Shown: positions 46,501 to 59,283, counted from the stretch's first letter. The stretch is 64,000 bases of DNA from Cylicocyclus nassatus (GCA_958299035.1 CATQJL010000316.1:15656347-15720346); one strand, 5' to 3'. The notes: generated by a model not told the origin, from the sequence alone. Translations and numbers: made by a program.

Positions 46501-49500
46501 ATTGGTCATTGTAGATAAGGTCCTAAAATGCATTCTTAGTTTGTTGGAAGTCAGCAAATTTCCAAAAAAAATTTTCTTGTTGACCCAGGGTTACCTGCAA
46601 TGTTCCTCTTGAGCAGAACTTCCACAGCAATAGAACTTCACCTTTTTCGTTGAAAGCCATTCCAAGGAAAGGATTGAGATTGTCATGGACAACTTGTTTC
46701 ATCTAAAATTGAATAATTAGGTAGAGATAACGTTAGCGATAAGATTTTGATGAGTAACATATTTTTGCCTCCTAGAAGAAAAAAAGGTTCCAAGGTTTTT
46801 TAATCATTAAACTTTTCGAAGCTACCGTATTTTCAGATCTTTTTCTTTTCGTAATGAATTGTATGAATTGTGATTGTAATCGCAACCCAAAGGCAACAGG
46901 CATTGAGGCAGGTAATTTTTTTTCTAGTTGGGAACGAATTGCGAAGTCCTAAGTTAGCCATTGCCCGAGTAGCAGCTTGGATGAATCGTTAGTGATCAAA
47001 AAAACTCACTCTAACCTTGTACCCAGACCCTCTTTCCGAGGGACTTGCGCCGTCAAGTACGGTCTGGGCGAAAGGTCAGACTCGAATTTCTTGGCTAAGA
47101 ATAAATCATATAAGCTGCCTTTTGCGCGATAAAATGGTTGAGGTCTTCCAACCAGTTTGCACATAAGAGATCTTAGATTTTTTTGAGCACTGTAAACTTA
47201 CCCGCATAAGCAAAGTAAGATCAGCTCGTCCGAACTTGATCGGTCTTCTCTGCTCGTACATATGGTAAGTGGCATGAGTGTTCACTCCTATGACAGCATG
47301 GTTCTTCAGGGCCATTGCATTCGTATTGGATAGTTTGGTCCTTTGCGAACCCAGTGAGAGCTGAATTATATACTCTTTATTTAAATCTGTGCAGATAATT
47401 TTTTTTGTTTTGTCCACTACCAACCATAGACTTGACTGTCTCTTCATCCACAATCTGCATATCGTCTCGAAAGATTCTCCAAGGCATACTGTCGAGGGCG
47501 CGAGATTCGCTGAAGTAGTAAACGAATTTCAAACTGCAGCACTTTTTCCAGAATAAGATTTTTTGGTTTTTAGTCACCTTTTATTTTTGCGAAAGACACA
47601 CTTACCAATATCGTCTGAGTAGATATGCTCCAACAGCCATGATGATAAATGAAATGGCAGCCGAAACACCGACGATAATCAGCGTGTAATCGCATTTTTC
47701 CCCTCTGAAAAGGTTTTTTATCAACTTCAAAAATTTTAGCATTTGCAAAGATTTATTTACCTATAGCCACAAACTGGCTCATCAATTGGCATATTTCCAT
47801 CTGGAGACGGCCAAAAAGATGTTTGCACCTCGGTGACGTTCTGAAAAATTAAGTTTTATTGCATTTCCTTGCTAGAATTTGTATTGCTACATGATTGTAT
47901 AAACACGATATGCAAACTTACAAGTGAGAAGCATCCAGTGCCAGTTTTTAATCCATCACAATTAGCGATAAGCGACGGGACCATGTTCGCAAAGGGGGTT
48001 ATCTGAGGAATTTGTGGAATACATCACGCCATGGAAGTTTTAACACAATTATAATGATCTTTATTGCTACTCAGTATGATTCGACTACGGTAATGGCGCG
48101 TAGTTACGTAAGCAGTTAACGCACGCGTTGCGTCTACTGCAGCGGCGCAGCCCAGCGCCTATGAGTAGAGGCGAGAAGTGAAATCCGGCGGACAAAATTG
48201 AAATGTTATGCGTTATTTCCTCCCACAGGCAAATTCAGCTTTTTTTGTTATTTTCATTCTCATTTATTTACTACTTTGTTATTTATTATAAATTATTAGT
48301 ACATTAATTTGTCTATTTTTTGAGTTCCCTTTCTCTTTCAGCGAATAAAATCAGTCATCTTTTGCAATTTTTCAGAAAACATACCTGGTTTCTATTTCTG
48401 TCCACAAAGAAGGCCGAATAGTAAGGTACACGTTCAGCCAGATCGTCCAACATTACTGTCCCACTTCCAACGCCAGAGTTGGCAACCATTCCTGAGAATA
48501 TTCTGGTATGAACTCGTCCAGAATTTACCAATTTCGTACCTGGGACGATCATTCTTCTCATAGCGCTCCACATCAACTTTCCATCTAAAACTGACGCAAA
48601 ATTTCCGGTGCTATTTAGTACTTTTCTTCCAGCCGTTGCAAACGTTTTTATTGAGTCGAAGAGAGCAATGTATCCGTAGATGTTGCCCTAAAATTTAAAA
48701 TAAAGAGGGGTTGCCCTTAATGATGAACGGGTTCTAAATTTGGACTTACTATGTCAATGTCCTTCTCATCAAGTCCAATGGTAGCAAGTCTCTCGAGGAA
48801 TGGGGTGATCATGCGCTCATCGAAGCCGTTGGTATCGTCAATCTAGATTTTTTTTTCATAATTGTTCAAACCTTTTTTACATGAACCATTTTAGCATGAG
48901 AAAAATACTTTTCTCTTTTTCACCTAATTTTTTTTACTCACCAAAACACAATTCGCATAGGTTTTCTTGACTTTGTCCAAGGCGGCGTTATCGCTCCCAA
49001 CAAATGGCGAAGCTCCGTTGGTTCCTTCTTGCATGTAGGGGAAGATGAAGACGAACTCGGTTTCGGACATTCCGTATAATGTCAGAGCGTCGCGAAATAT
49101 ATTAGTGAGGTCCCGAGCCGATGTAAACATTACAATTGCAACTAAAAATAATGCGATATGGATGTATGACGTATATTCAGGCGCGCATGATACGGTATGC
49201 TACCGTAATCAGTGGAATACGAGACAAAGTACATCGCGATGTATATTATTAACTACTAACCAACTTAGGCTACGGTTATATACTGTAGCGGCGTAAAAAG
49301 GCCGCCATCGGTATAAAGCCCCCCAAGTGCTACTCCGCTTTCACTTCATCGCAGCTCAAATCCTATTCCTATGCTCCTATCTTCCACCCTTGAATAAGAA
49401 AACCGCTCACTTCTACAATTTGAACGAATTTCCTCCAGTTGTCCACCGTTTACCATGTCCTGAACTGTGACAGTTTCCTCGAACAGAATTTTCTTGGTTA

Positions 49501-51897
49501 CCGTAATCCCGTGTCTTTTTAGTACGGGTTCGATTGCGCTGATCTTTTCGTAAGCGGCTACACCTGTGTTCGATATCAGCGCTATCTAAAGATAAATTTT
49601 TTTTTGTGGAAAGTGCCTGATGTCCGAATTTGCTCACCTTCTTCCATTTATAATGCTTTATGAAGGCAGCAGTTGATTCAGCAACGGTGTTCATGGTCCT
49701 TAGCGAAGTGCGAATTAGTGTTTTGTAAATCTGGAAAAAGTTTAGTTTTTTTATACAAAGTTCTTCCGCTCTAAAGTAAAAAAAATCTATTTACCTTTTT
49801 GTTTGACAGGGTATTAGATGTAGCCATGTACGCTATGATAGGAATATTCCAAAAGTTTGCCATCATCGCTACGGGAATCATTTCTAAAAAATTTATCAAC
49901 TCGAAATGAATTTGAAATATTTTTTTTACTTTCTGACAAATTGTAAACACAGTTCTGATAAATTGTACACATGCTATGGAAATGCTCGCAACTACCGCGT
50001 AATTTCCCACATTTCTAAACTTCTGCGGAACTTCCGCCAAACTTTTCTCAACAAAATAGGAGTAGTCGGAACTTCAGTTTCTCGTCCAACGTTTATTGAG
50101 GACTCAGACTTCAAAGACATTTGGTCATAGCTACTGCGGAATTTCCCTAGTTTTCAAACTTTTTGCTGAACTTCCGCCAAACTTTGCAGGAATAGTCTAA
50201 ATTTCCGCAGGGCAGCAGCATTTGTCAAACTCTTGCAAACTTTTACAGTACTCATTAGAAATCTCCTACTGCATTCTTTGCAAAAGCAGAAGGGTGTTTG
50301 TCGTTAAGGTTTTTTTCCAACTACAGCACAATCCCCCCTCCCCCCCCCCCCTATGCAAAACTCGGTTACGTACCCGAGTTACAGTATGGTCCCAAGAATG
50401 TGTTTATATGCTCGATGTGATAGAGATCAGCGGCCGCAGCCACTCCTTCGAAAGCGTCTCCGCAGCCGTTCCGGGAGATGATCCTGTAATTTGCAGTGAT
50501 TAGATAAATCCCGTTGAGCACGTGCTCTGCGTGATCCACTGATTATCCCACTCTGCAATCAGGTAAATATGGGGAGCAAAACGCTAAAGTAGAAGAAGCG
50601 GGGATGGGACGGGGTACATAAGTAGTTTTGCCTCTAGTTTGCTTCGTACACGAAGCAGCGCAACAAAAACGCTGTTGAAGAGTGTAGGCCATTTTGCATG
50701 ACGTAATGTTGTCACAGTATTTCCATCCAGGACCGAAGTCGCGCACGAAGTATAGCGAAGGCTTTTCGTTTTGCATGCAATTTAGCAAATCTCAAGGCAA
50801 AGTCAAAAACTTTAGCCTTTCTAGTGGACCACTTTTGAGTTGCTCTTAAGATACCGTATATTTGCTAGTTAAAGAAAAAAAGTAAAACGACGCTGCCATA
50901 AAAGAATGCAAAATTAAAAGGTTAGAGCTTTTTTCTAGCTAGTTTCTTATGAAGAAATTGATACGTCTCAGTGTTACTCAGGCAAAAACCCATGCGATTC
51001 AATTCATTCATGTCCGCGAAGAACTCGGAACTAATGCCCAGTACCATATCTTTTCCTAGAGCAACCAGGATTCGCGATTACGGTACTGAGCAAGGTTTGA
51101 TTTGTAATTTTGAGCTATGAATGAAACATATGGGCTGCGGACTGAGCAAAATCTTAGTTGGGGCATCCTAATCGGTCCTCACTATTGAAGCCCAGATACC
51201 CATGACTGAAATTTGAGGGTTAGCCGAGGAGAAGTTACCGTATGCCTATGAGGTTTGGCTTGTTTTGAAGAGAGTTTAATTCTTAAGTTTGAAAGCATCA
51301 CAACACTAATACGAATTTTCTCAAGGCGTACGTACGATGAAATAAAAAGTTCAAAAGCGAGCGGAGCTTTGGAGAGACTCTAGAGTTAGGCTTAGAGTAA
51401 GATTTGGCAGATTAGAGAGCTTTTGACAGTTTAGGTAACCTAATAAACAGCGGAAATTCTCTGGAAAGAGATGGCAAAATATGCTGGACTTGCAAAAACT
51501 GGCAAAATTTGCAAAAGACAGCGATGGGAAACTTGGAATTATTATTCTCATTGGTCTTCTTGTAGGTAAAATTGCACGACACTTACTCAATGTCAAAATC
51601 TTTTCCAAGAATTCCATTTCCGAGTAGCTCCTTTCGTGAAAGTTCCAATACTTTTTCGTAGTTCGGTAAAGCGCCAATAGCTCCGATATGGCCGATTAGT
51701 ACCTACAAAATGAGCTCAACAGTGGAGTGAAGAGATCCATACCAAAAAAGGTGACTTACAACATTGGGCCGTTTGGTGATGTTTTGGGGAGAGAAAGTTG
51801 TCTGCGCATAAACACTTGGAATTGCAATGAAGAAAAAATAAAGAATGATGAGGAACTGAGGCCTCAGAGCCTTCGGTAGACGGCTGCACATCGGCAT
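43541..51897 (-). CDS. Receptor-type guanylyl cyclase (GCY family), complete
   Basis: Single-pass membrane guanylyl cyclase making cGMP from GTP; nematode relatives act mainly in sensory neurons. 29 exons, all phase-consistent, encode 1067 residues. Exons: 51897-51760, 51702-51587, 50483-50374, 49883-49795, 49730-49638, 49585-49411, 49141-48942, 48842-48750, 48687-48540, 48491-48385, 48002-47922, 47840-47761, 47704-47606, 47533-47425, 47360-47202, 46702-46595, 46522-46451, 46396-46294, 45814-45732, 45572-45470, 45409-45315, 45246-45170, 44701-44561, 44510-44387, 44328-44260, 44142-44038, 43982-43851, 43785-43654, 43603-43541. Order: signal peptide (1-32), ANF-receptor ligand domain (about 45-475), membrane helix (483-506), kinase-homology domain ([37 protein letters not shown]), signalling helix, cyclase. 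Catalytic residues present: metal Asp886 (LFTDVVGFT) and Asp930 ([10 protein letters not shown]), GTP-selective Glu926 and Cys998 (RYCLFGDT), Asn1005 and Arg1009. No particular gcy orthologue can be named. Confidence 0.93.
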
Positions 51898-52824
51898 CCG
51901 TGGAAGCAGTAATGAGTAGTCTTGTTGTACAGCCTTATATCGGCAACGATAAGCTCCCCTCTTTCGTGATCAAATAAACTAGCAGATTGCCTTTGATTTA
52001 TTTGCACAATCATCTAGAGTAGCAGCTCTGAAAGACCCCGCCTTAGATAGGATTGACATATGCTCATACAGATTACGCTACTCAGGATAACATACTAAGT
52101 CATGGTAAAACTACCGTAACCTTCGCTAAACACATGAGCAACTACTTTACTGCTATCTGATTACTGGACAGTAATTACACAGTTTACCGCAAGAACTTCC
52201 TTTCATATCAGTCACCACTGAGGGAGTAGCTTAGCACATTCAGACGAGGCCGATTTTTCGATTACTGCCGTTTCGGACCAGAGCTTTTTTCGCTTTGTCA
52301 GACTTGCTACCCATCGGTGGGTCGTATTACTCAAAACGGCAGAACACGTACGGCACACCCGTGGCTCGTATTGTCGTGAATGTGTTAATACTGAGAACGG
52401 GTGAAAACCCCAGAACCACACCCGCCCACATGTCTAATTAATCGGCAAAGAGATGTGTCATGAAAGTGAAAGAAAGTGTCATTATTCAAAGAGCCGTAAC
52501 TTAATGTTTAGTTGATCCCAGTTTTACCTCCCACACCTGGTCTGAAAGCTTAGTTTTGCTGATTATTATAGTAGATTAGAGCCAAGCAATATTTGTTATT
52601 CGCAACTTTGCAAGAGATCATCGCCTTATTCTTAAATAAGCTTATTTGTTGCGAACCATTTCATCATCTATTCATTCTCAAATTTGCTTTACATTAGGTT
52701 GTAGGGGAAGTTCTGCCATAGAGGTTGAGCTAAATCGTGTTAACTTTATCTGCATCACAAGTGGCTGTCAATCAATCAGTCAATATTTGGTCAGGTGTAC
52801 TGACAATCTTGAACTACTTATTAG
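51898..52824. other. 5' flank of the guanylyl cyclase gene
   Basis: Would contain the promoter. No promoter motif or upstream exon could be identified. ACTACCGTAACC-like words recur in and around the gene, but their meaning is unknown. Confidence 0.3.
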
Positions 52825-52974
52825 GTATATCAGGGTGGAGGAACGAACACCTCAATTAGGCACCGCCTCCGCGGCCCACTGGTCCTAACACGATGCTCAA
52901 CAGTACGACGAAAGGATCAGCAGCCCGCGGAGGCGAGGCCTAATTGAGGTGTTCGTTTCTTCACCCAGGTATAT
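52825..52974. repeat. Foldback MITE
   Basis: GGGTGGAGGAACGAACACCTC-AATTAGGC and CCTCCGCGG at the left return as CCGCGGAGG and GCCTAATTGAGGTGTTCGTT-TCTTCACCC at the right, with TATATCA-like flanks. About 150 bp. Confidence 0.8.
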
Positions 52975-53469
52975 CACGATGCTTTCCTCCAAAAGGGGTT
53001 TAGCTGCTTTCGAAACACGTGAGGAGTTTGATTTTCTAAGCGCTGAAATCAGTGAGCTATTTTTTGCTTGCAAAGAGACCCAGGTACTATTACTTAGCGA
53101 CATTCGACTATTACTTAGCGAGTAATAGTCGCTTTATCTGTGTCTTTCCGCAGACCTGAGCGCAACAAATCACTCTCCCTCTTTGTTGTATTTCTTCCTA
53201 GTCTATCGTTATTTTTTCAAGCCAAATAGCATATTTTGGTATTTTGCGTCATCGAGCACTAAGGACACAGCCTAAACCAGCCCCCTTGCATCCGCATTCA
53301 GTTTTCATAATCATGAGAAGAATTGGCAGAACTTTCTTTACCACATAATAGTATGCATTTATTTTCGTTTACCATCCAGTAATTTATGAGATCATTCATC
53401 CTCTCACATTTGTCCAACCATTCAAATATTTGATAGCTTATCTTGAAATCATAAGAATTCTTTGGCTGC

Positions 53470-53575
53470 GTTCATACTGATTACGAAATCCGGGAACAGT
53501 CCCAGCACAACGCTCAGTTCGAGCACTGTGCTGGAACTGTTCCCGGATTTCGTAATCAGTATGAACGCAGCCTTT
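53470..53575. repeat. Near-perfect short foldback MITE
   Basis: GGCTGCGTTCATACTGATTA-CGAAATCCGGGAACAG is inverted at CTGTTCCCGGATTTCG-TAATCAGTATGAACGCAGCC with essentially no mismatch in about 35 bp, so the copy is young. The loop is also palindromic (CCAGCACA / TGTGCTGG). Confidence 0.85.
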
Positions 53576-54707
53576 CCTTTGCGCATTCATTATTTTGTGT
53601 CAAGTGTCTGGCGGTTTGAATCTATCTTCTAATCTCTTATCTTGGCCTGAACTGCGATATTTTACTCTCTCACTTATTTTGCGAACCAATAATGGAATTG
53701 CTGATTCATTTACATCCATCAAATTGACTTGTAGAAAACTTCTCTCTTCAACCTTTCCGCGGACGGTCGACTAACTTTTAACTCTGACCTACTTCAACGA
53801 TCAAGGATAGAAGAGGAGTATCCCTTGTAGGTCACCTTGAATGGTCCACCGGATTATCCTTGCAAGCATTTGAAGAAGGATACAGCGATGCCAAACCAAA
53901 CCCGCGATCTCTGGTGCTGGTAGGAAAAAGTGATAGACCCATTAGAAAAACCATTTAGAAGAACGTGTCCTCGGCTCAAAGCCTCATTTAACATCATCAC
54001 AGCTTTTGCATTGTGATGGAACGTGGAATATGTATAAATAGGTAGATTGATAAGCTTGAAGAATTGCTAGCTGAAGTGCCATGCGGTTGCAAAAGGGAGG
54101 AGGGATTAATTGCAAGATCTCACCTTAATTTGGGGTGGATGAATCTTTTTACATCTCTCACCAAACAATTAGACGAAAGGGGGATATCAGGATTATGTAT
54201 CTCAAACTATGAGATCTGTAAAGAGCGCAGTATGAGAGAGATCATTCAGCACGACCTATCGATGCAGGCATAGAAAACGCAAGGAAGATGCTTTTTTGAG
54301 CACGAATACATTATCGACAATGCTCAACTTGGCCAAATTTGCAAATAGAATAAGACAGGCTTAAGCTTAGTACTATGTAGGCAAAAATGATACAAAAGGA
54401 AATAAGGTAAAGAAGCGTTTACCGAGACGGATTCGCAACGAATTGCCATGCCGTACTTGATTGGCGCAGCCGCTCTTAGGATATATCACACAAGATACAA
54501 TGATACAAGGCACAATGGGCAGGGGCATAATGTGATGAAGTTCAGCTTGAGAGAGCATATTTGAGATGATGTGGAGTGTACCGCCTAAAAAGGAATGCAC
54601 ACACTTCCAGGAAACATGAGCAAGTTTTTTTCAAAAACCAATCATCGATGGTGTGGTACTAAATGTTTTCCATATTTAAGTTTCACCGTTCATAACTTCT
54701 TTTGCAG
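53576..54707. other. No gene supported
   Basis: Frames of 60-75 residues exist but lack motifs or splice context. Confidence 0.3.
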
Positions 54708-54708
54708 A

Positions 54709-54808
54709 CTGTTCAGCAGATCTGAATTCAGAGGAATCAGCAGAACAAGGTGCGTCTAATGATATGCACTTCGATCCAGATCGCCACTGTGATTTGGGAT
54801 CCCCACTG
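54709..54808 (+). CDS. Possible orphan exon
   Basis: Between a good acceptor (CTTTTGCAG) and a donor (GTGAGA) one frame is open and reads CSADLNSEESAEQGASND followed by HFDPDRHCDLGSPL, while the other two contain stops. No neighbouring exon in phase was found. It could be an exon of an unrecognised plus-strand gene or a chance signal. Confidence 0.25.
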
Positions 54809-54952
54809 GTGAGATAAGCATAAGCACTTGAACATCGTAATTTCAACGAGCTTATTTAATTTCTCGTGAGCAACGGCTCAGGATACTACTCTTCTTGATC
54901 AATCCTTCTTATGTACAAATGCAACATAGCAGGATTTCATTATCTCTATATA

Positions 54953-55976
54953 CAGTGACCGCCAAATTGCGGACAAGTTGCCCTCCTTTTTTCAGCGTTC
55001 ATTTTCGGATGGAAAACAAGGATGAAAAATGATTGGATTGCATGAGATGATAGAACTCTTCATGAGCTACAACCTACACATTGCGCTTTCTGGAAAACAT
55101 GTATTCTAAAATTCTAAGAATCTTTCTCTAGAAAAAGTCCGAAAATGGCCGCGTCACAGTCTCGCAGGCAATAATTCTTCGAACGCGAAGTTTTTTTGGA
55201 GCAAAACAGCAGTTTTCCGAACAAGCAAGCATACTTTATCACAGAGCTCATTGAGGACAACAAACAGTGGTTATTTCCAAAAAAACACAAGCTTGAATTT
55301 TGTTTTGCTTTTTTTAGAATAAGTTCTATTTTTCTCTTTCAAAGCAATTTCTTCACATGGAAACCTATTCAAGGCATCCCAACAAAGCTGTTCGGATAAA
55401 GTAGATGCTCTTTACCATTATCCATGCATCGGACGTGTACGGTGGGTTTCTTGGCTGAAAATGATTCCTGGCAATGCATGCACATGACCCTCTCTGCGCC
55501 TCACCATTGACTTGTACCGCTTTGCAGGCTTGTAGCTCAGCCGTTAAGCAATCTACGAGTTTGTCCTTAAGCTCATTCGAAAGGGCGTGACTTCCTGGAC
55601 TTATTTTAAAAAAAGCAAAACACAATTCAAGCTTGTGTTTTTTGGAAGTAACCACTACATGATTGTTGTCCTCAGTTAGCTCTATGATATAGTATGCTTA
55701 CCTGTTCGGAAAACTGCTGTTTTGTTCCAAAAAAAAGACTTCGCGTTAGAAGAATTATTGTCCGCGAGACTGTGACGCGGCCATTTTCGGACTTTTTCTA
55801 GAGAAAGATTTTCAGAATTTTAGAATACATGTTTTCCAGAAAGCGCAATGTGTAGGGTGTAGCTCATGAAGAGCTCACCTCATGCAATCCAATCATTTTT
55901 TCATCCTGGTTTTCCATCCGAAAATGAACGCTGAAAAAAGGATGGCAAGTTGTCCGCAACTTTTTGGCGATCACTG
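54953..55976. repeat. Tc1/mariner-like non-autonomous element with long TIRs
   Basis: TA-flanked (54951-54952, 55977-55978) with ends CAGTGACCGCCAAATTGCGG and CAACTTTTTGGCGATCACTG. Terminal inverted repeats extend about 380-420 bp each (AACGCTGAAAAAAGGA, GCGCAATGTGTAGG, TTTCTCTAGAAAAAGTCCG). The unique centre, about 55330-55590, encodes no transposase; a minus frame of 96 residues there is unrecognised. CAGTG ends and TA duplication are typical of Tc1/mariner. Confidence 0.8.
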
Positions 55977-56039
55977 TATATAAAGCACAAAATCTGTGTG
56001 TCTGTGCACATTTTCCATAGTCATGAAAGATGAGTAATG

Positions 56040-57010
56040 AAGTTCATTTTAATCTGCTGGTCTCATAGCTGTGAAGCTGAATGTCCGTTTGTCTGTGCAT
56101 AGGTGTACGTATGTTTCAAATAGAAAATTCCACGTCTGGATCGACTCGGACCAAACTTGCACACATATTAGGCTGTAAAGAAAGTTCTGCCAATCCTTCT
56201 CGTAAACACCAAAAATGAATGCGAATGCAAGGAGCTGGTTTGAAATGTGTTCTTAGTGTGCGATGGCCCCAGCTACCTAACACGCTATTCAGCTCGAAAA
56301 AATGATGGTCAAATAGGAAAAAAAGCCCAAAAAAGTAGAAAAATCCGTTGCGCTTAGGTCGACGAGAAAACACATTTTTCAGATTATGGACGCGCAGAAT
56401 CTCCAGAAGCTTGATTTGAAAATCTGATTCATACCCTGTGTATTGGCTAGGTGAAGCAAGATCGGACTATTACTTCCCGCGGTATTTGGGTCTTTTTGCA
56501 AGCAAGAAATAACTCATTATTCAAAACGCAGCCAGCGCGCTTTTTGAAAAAGAGCATCTATGAAATACCTAATCAGTAATCTAAGGTTGTTAGTATACAT
56601 GACCAAAGTATCGCTAATTGAGAGCCAATCATTATGAAGATATAAGTAAAACAATTTACCTCAGCGTCTTTTGGCAGAACTTTCTTTACAACCTAATACA
56701 TTTTGGGTGGGGCGGGTGTCGTAGGCTACTTTTCGTCATTGGTCGATATCAATTTTATCGATTTTTATCGATTTTTCGTAATTTCTCGATTTTTCTATTT
56801 GGCCTGCAGAGCTGGGAGTTGGCAGAGGGTGGTAAATAAGCATGCTGATTACGAATACAACATCAGCCTTCGAAATTATCCCTAACTCTATCGACTTTAT
56901 TGATTTTTGCAGAGTTTGAGCTACGGGGCTGGAATTTGGCACGGGGATTGAGGTAAGTGAGTATATTAAGAATATATAACGACAGGGCCGGGCGAAGCCG
57001 GATTTGCCAA
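56040..57010. repeat. Dispersed repeat, copy 1
   Basis: GAAGCTGAATGTCCGTTTGT, GATCGACTCGGACCAAACTT and ACTTTTCGTCATTGGTCGATATC have relatives at 60.82-61.25 kb. It ends near GGGCCGGGCGAAGCCGGATT, a tail common in invertebrate interspersed repeats. No coding frame recognised. Confidence 0.45.
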
Positions 57011-57591
57011 CACCCCCATCTGACACTTTCAAAAATAAACTGACAACGTGATTAAATTTCATTGAATAAAGTCCTTAGGAGGTGTCAGTTATTGCTGTCT
57101 GTATACTGGAAATGTGGAATAATTTTGAATCTGTTTGTAGAGCTCACGATATGATTATGAAATCTTACCATGCTATTTTCTTGTGAAAGAGTCAGCCGTA
57201 ATCTCTAGAAAAATTAATTTGTAACTGCAACAATGAATGAATTTAACATCTTTGCGACCAGTGCAAGATTGGCTATCCAACAACCCAGGCAATGGAATTC
57301 TTAGAATTTTTTCTCCTTCTTTTACTCCTTAAAAGGTATAATCTACTGGCCAGCTAAACATGCCAGTGACTATGACCTCTTCAATGAGAAATGAAGATGA
57401 TGCTGAAAGTGCAAATAATGGGCTCAATCATTAGTGCAGTTCAGGTGGACATTTTGTTTCATGGATCAGTATGTAGCAAAAGTCAAGATGACGCAAACGC
57501 ATTAACAGCCAGTGGCTCACTGTTATTCAATTACGTTTGCGAAATGATAGACATCTTAATATTAACGTGTGTTTTAAGTATACTTTATTAG

Positions 57592-57951
57592 CAGTGGCGG
57601 TCCCAGGATTTCCGTCCGGGGGGGGGGGGGGGAGCGGCAAAAATATTTTCCAATGAAGGTGCGTGGCATTAGCCTGTCGGGACGCAGCTATTACCCAACA
57701 GCCGCGTCCCGACAGGCTAATTTTTGCTGGTCCTCAACACCTAAAATCTGGAGAAGAGGGGCGTGGCTGACGCCACGCCTTCGAAAAAAATCTTTATAAG
57801 ACTAATTTGAATTCTAAAAATTTTAGAAATTATTTTAATTGTTTACAACAATAAACAAGTCACTTGCACATTGAAATGGCTTTTGGTAGTAAGGAATCAA
57901 ATATGAAAAGGCTTGTGCCCTTGAAGCCCTCCCCGCCTCGGTCCGCCACTG
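57592..57951. repeat. hAT-like MITE with 8-bp target duplication
   Basis: CAGTGGCGGTCC at the left and GGTCCGCCACTG at the right, flanked by the perfect 8-bp duplication TTTATTAG (57584-57591, 57952-57959). Short TIRs starting CAGTGGC and an 8-bp duplication are diagnostic of hAT elements. 360 bp, no transposase. It contains a smaller palindrome and a 15-G run. Confidence 0.88.
57669..57722. repeat. Palindrome nested in the hAT-like MITE
   Basis: ATTAGCCTGTCGGGACGC and GCGTCCCGACAGGCTAAT are exact inverted copies around a loop of about 18 bp. Confidence 0.8.
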
Positions 57952-58008
57952 TTTATTAGGGTTCACAAGCCTTTTCATATTTGATTCCTTACTACCAAAA
58001 GCCATTTC
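57873..58008. repeat. 45-bp inverted repeat straddling the hAT end
   Basis: 57873-57917 (starting GAAATGGCTTTTGGTAGTAA) is the exact reverse complement of 57964-58008. The first copy is inside the hAT-like MITE, the second in the flank 13 bp beyond it. Confidence 0.85.
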
Positions 58009-58292
58009 CTCATAATGATCGGGATACGTTTCGATAGAGCAAACCAATCTGTACAAGAGAAGAGCTTCAAAAAGTTATAAGAAGTTATATTGTGCTGAAC
58101 TTAAAAAGTGCAGTCGGGCAGAACTAACGCAGCGAGCTGATATTGTTGTCCCAAAAATTCAGTCGTTTCATTTTTGAGTCGTGACTTGTCCCCATCTTGA
58201 CAGATTTGCTTTTTCGTAAATCTATCAAAAGAAGAAAACTTTTTTTTGTAGTTGTTGCTTTTTTATGAGTTTATCATCCGCTTATTGCAGAG

Positions 58293-58698
58293 ATAAAAAT
58301 GAAAAAAGCAGATCATTCAGGCTTTTATCATCTGAGTTAGGACGCCAAAAATCTGGAAGGCTGCAGAAAAATCTGAAGACATCAAAGCATAGGCTTTATC
58401 CCTACTCCCTGCAACCGAAAAAAGGTTATGATCTCTAGACGTTTCTGCGACAAGCTATCGTTTTCGAGTTCAAACGGAAGATTCAAAAACTGACTATTTT
58501 TTCACTTTTCTTGGTAATCATAACTTTTCACAAAGACGTTCAAGCAGCAAAATGTTTTCATAGATTGCAAAAAGTAGATTATAGAACTGAAGTACTGACT
58601 GAATCAGATTCTCTCACAACGTTCCAGATTTTTGGCGACCCTACTCAAAATGAGCAAAGCTTAAATCATCTTCTTTTACCATTTTTATCTCTGCAGTG
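58293..58698. repeat. Foldback element
   Basis: CTGCAGAGATAAAAATG-like left arm and CATTTTTATCTCTGCAG right arm; TCATCTGAGTTAGGACGCCA and AAAAATCTGGAA pair with TTCCAGATTTTTGGCG and ACCCTACTCAAAATGA. Diverged. Confidence 0.65.
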
Positions 58699-59039
58699 AA
58701 TGCGTAGTGAAAGCGCCTCAGTTTACATTGACAAAGAAGAATACTTATTCTTTCCAATAAAATTAGTGTACTGCGAAAAGCAAAATAAAAACTCAGTACT
58801 CACTAACATGAGTCATCAGATAATCGCTGCATTGTGGATGACTAGATTCGTACTAGAACCAAAACACCTACATCAGCTGCAATCTGCTCTTATCATCAGC
58901 AGAAAACTTTTGTAAGTGTGTTACAGCTGATTGACGACTAGTCATATGCATCACATTTAGCAATGCAACATCTTCGAAGTGCGCAGTCAGTGATTTAAGT
59001 GTGCATAAGCATTGAAGGAGTCTCCTATCGGGTACACAT

Positions 59040-59283
59040 TAGTGGCGTACCCAGGATTGCCGCTTTCGGGGGAGGGGGGGGGGGGATGAGGGCAACAAGA
59101 AAAAGGTGCGTGGCGTAAATTGAAATTTCAAAAAGTGTCGACGATTTTTTTATTTGTTAGCAAGTACCAACAAGTCACTCGCACATTTTGATAACCCATG
59201 TAAGTAACTTTCAAAAACTTTCAATTCTCCTATTCCACACGCTCTCAAAGGGGGGGGGGGAGGCCTTTCCTTTGTACGTCACT
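59040..59283. repeat. hAT-like MITE, degenerate
   Basis: AGTGGCGTACCCAGGATTGC at the left and TTTGTACGTCACTGG at the right resemble CAGTGGCGTA-type hAT ends. Interior CAAGTCACTCGCACATT matches the MITE at 57.59 kb (CAAGTCACTTGCACATT). Target duplication not evident. Confidence 0.55.
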
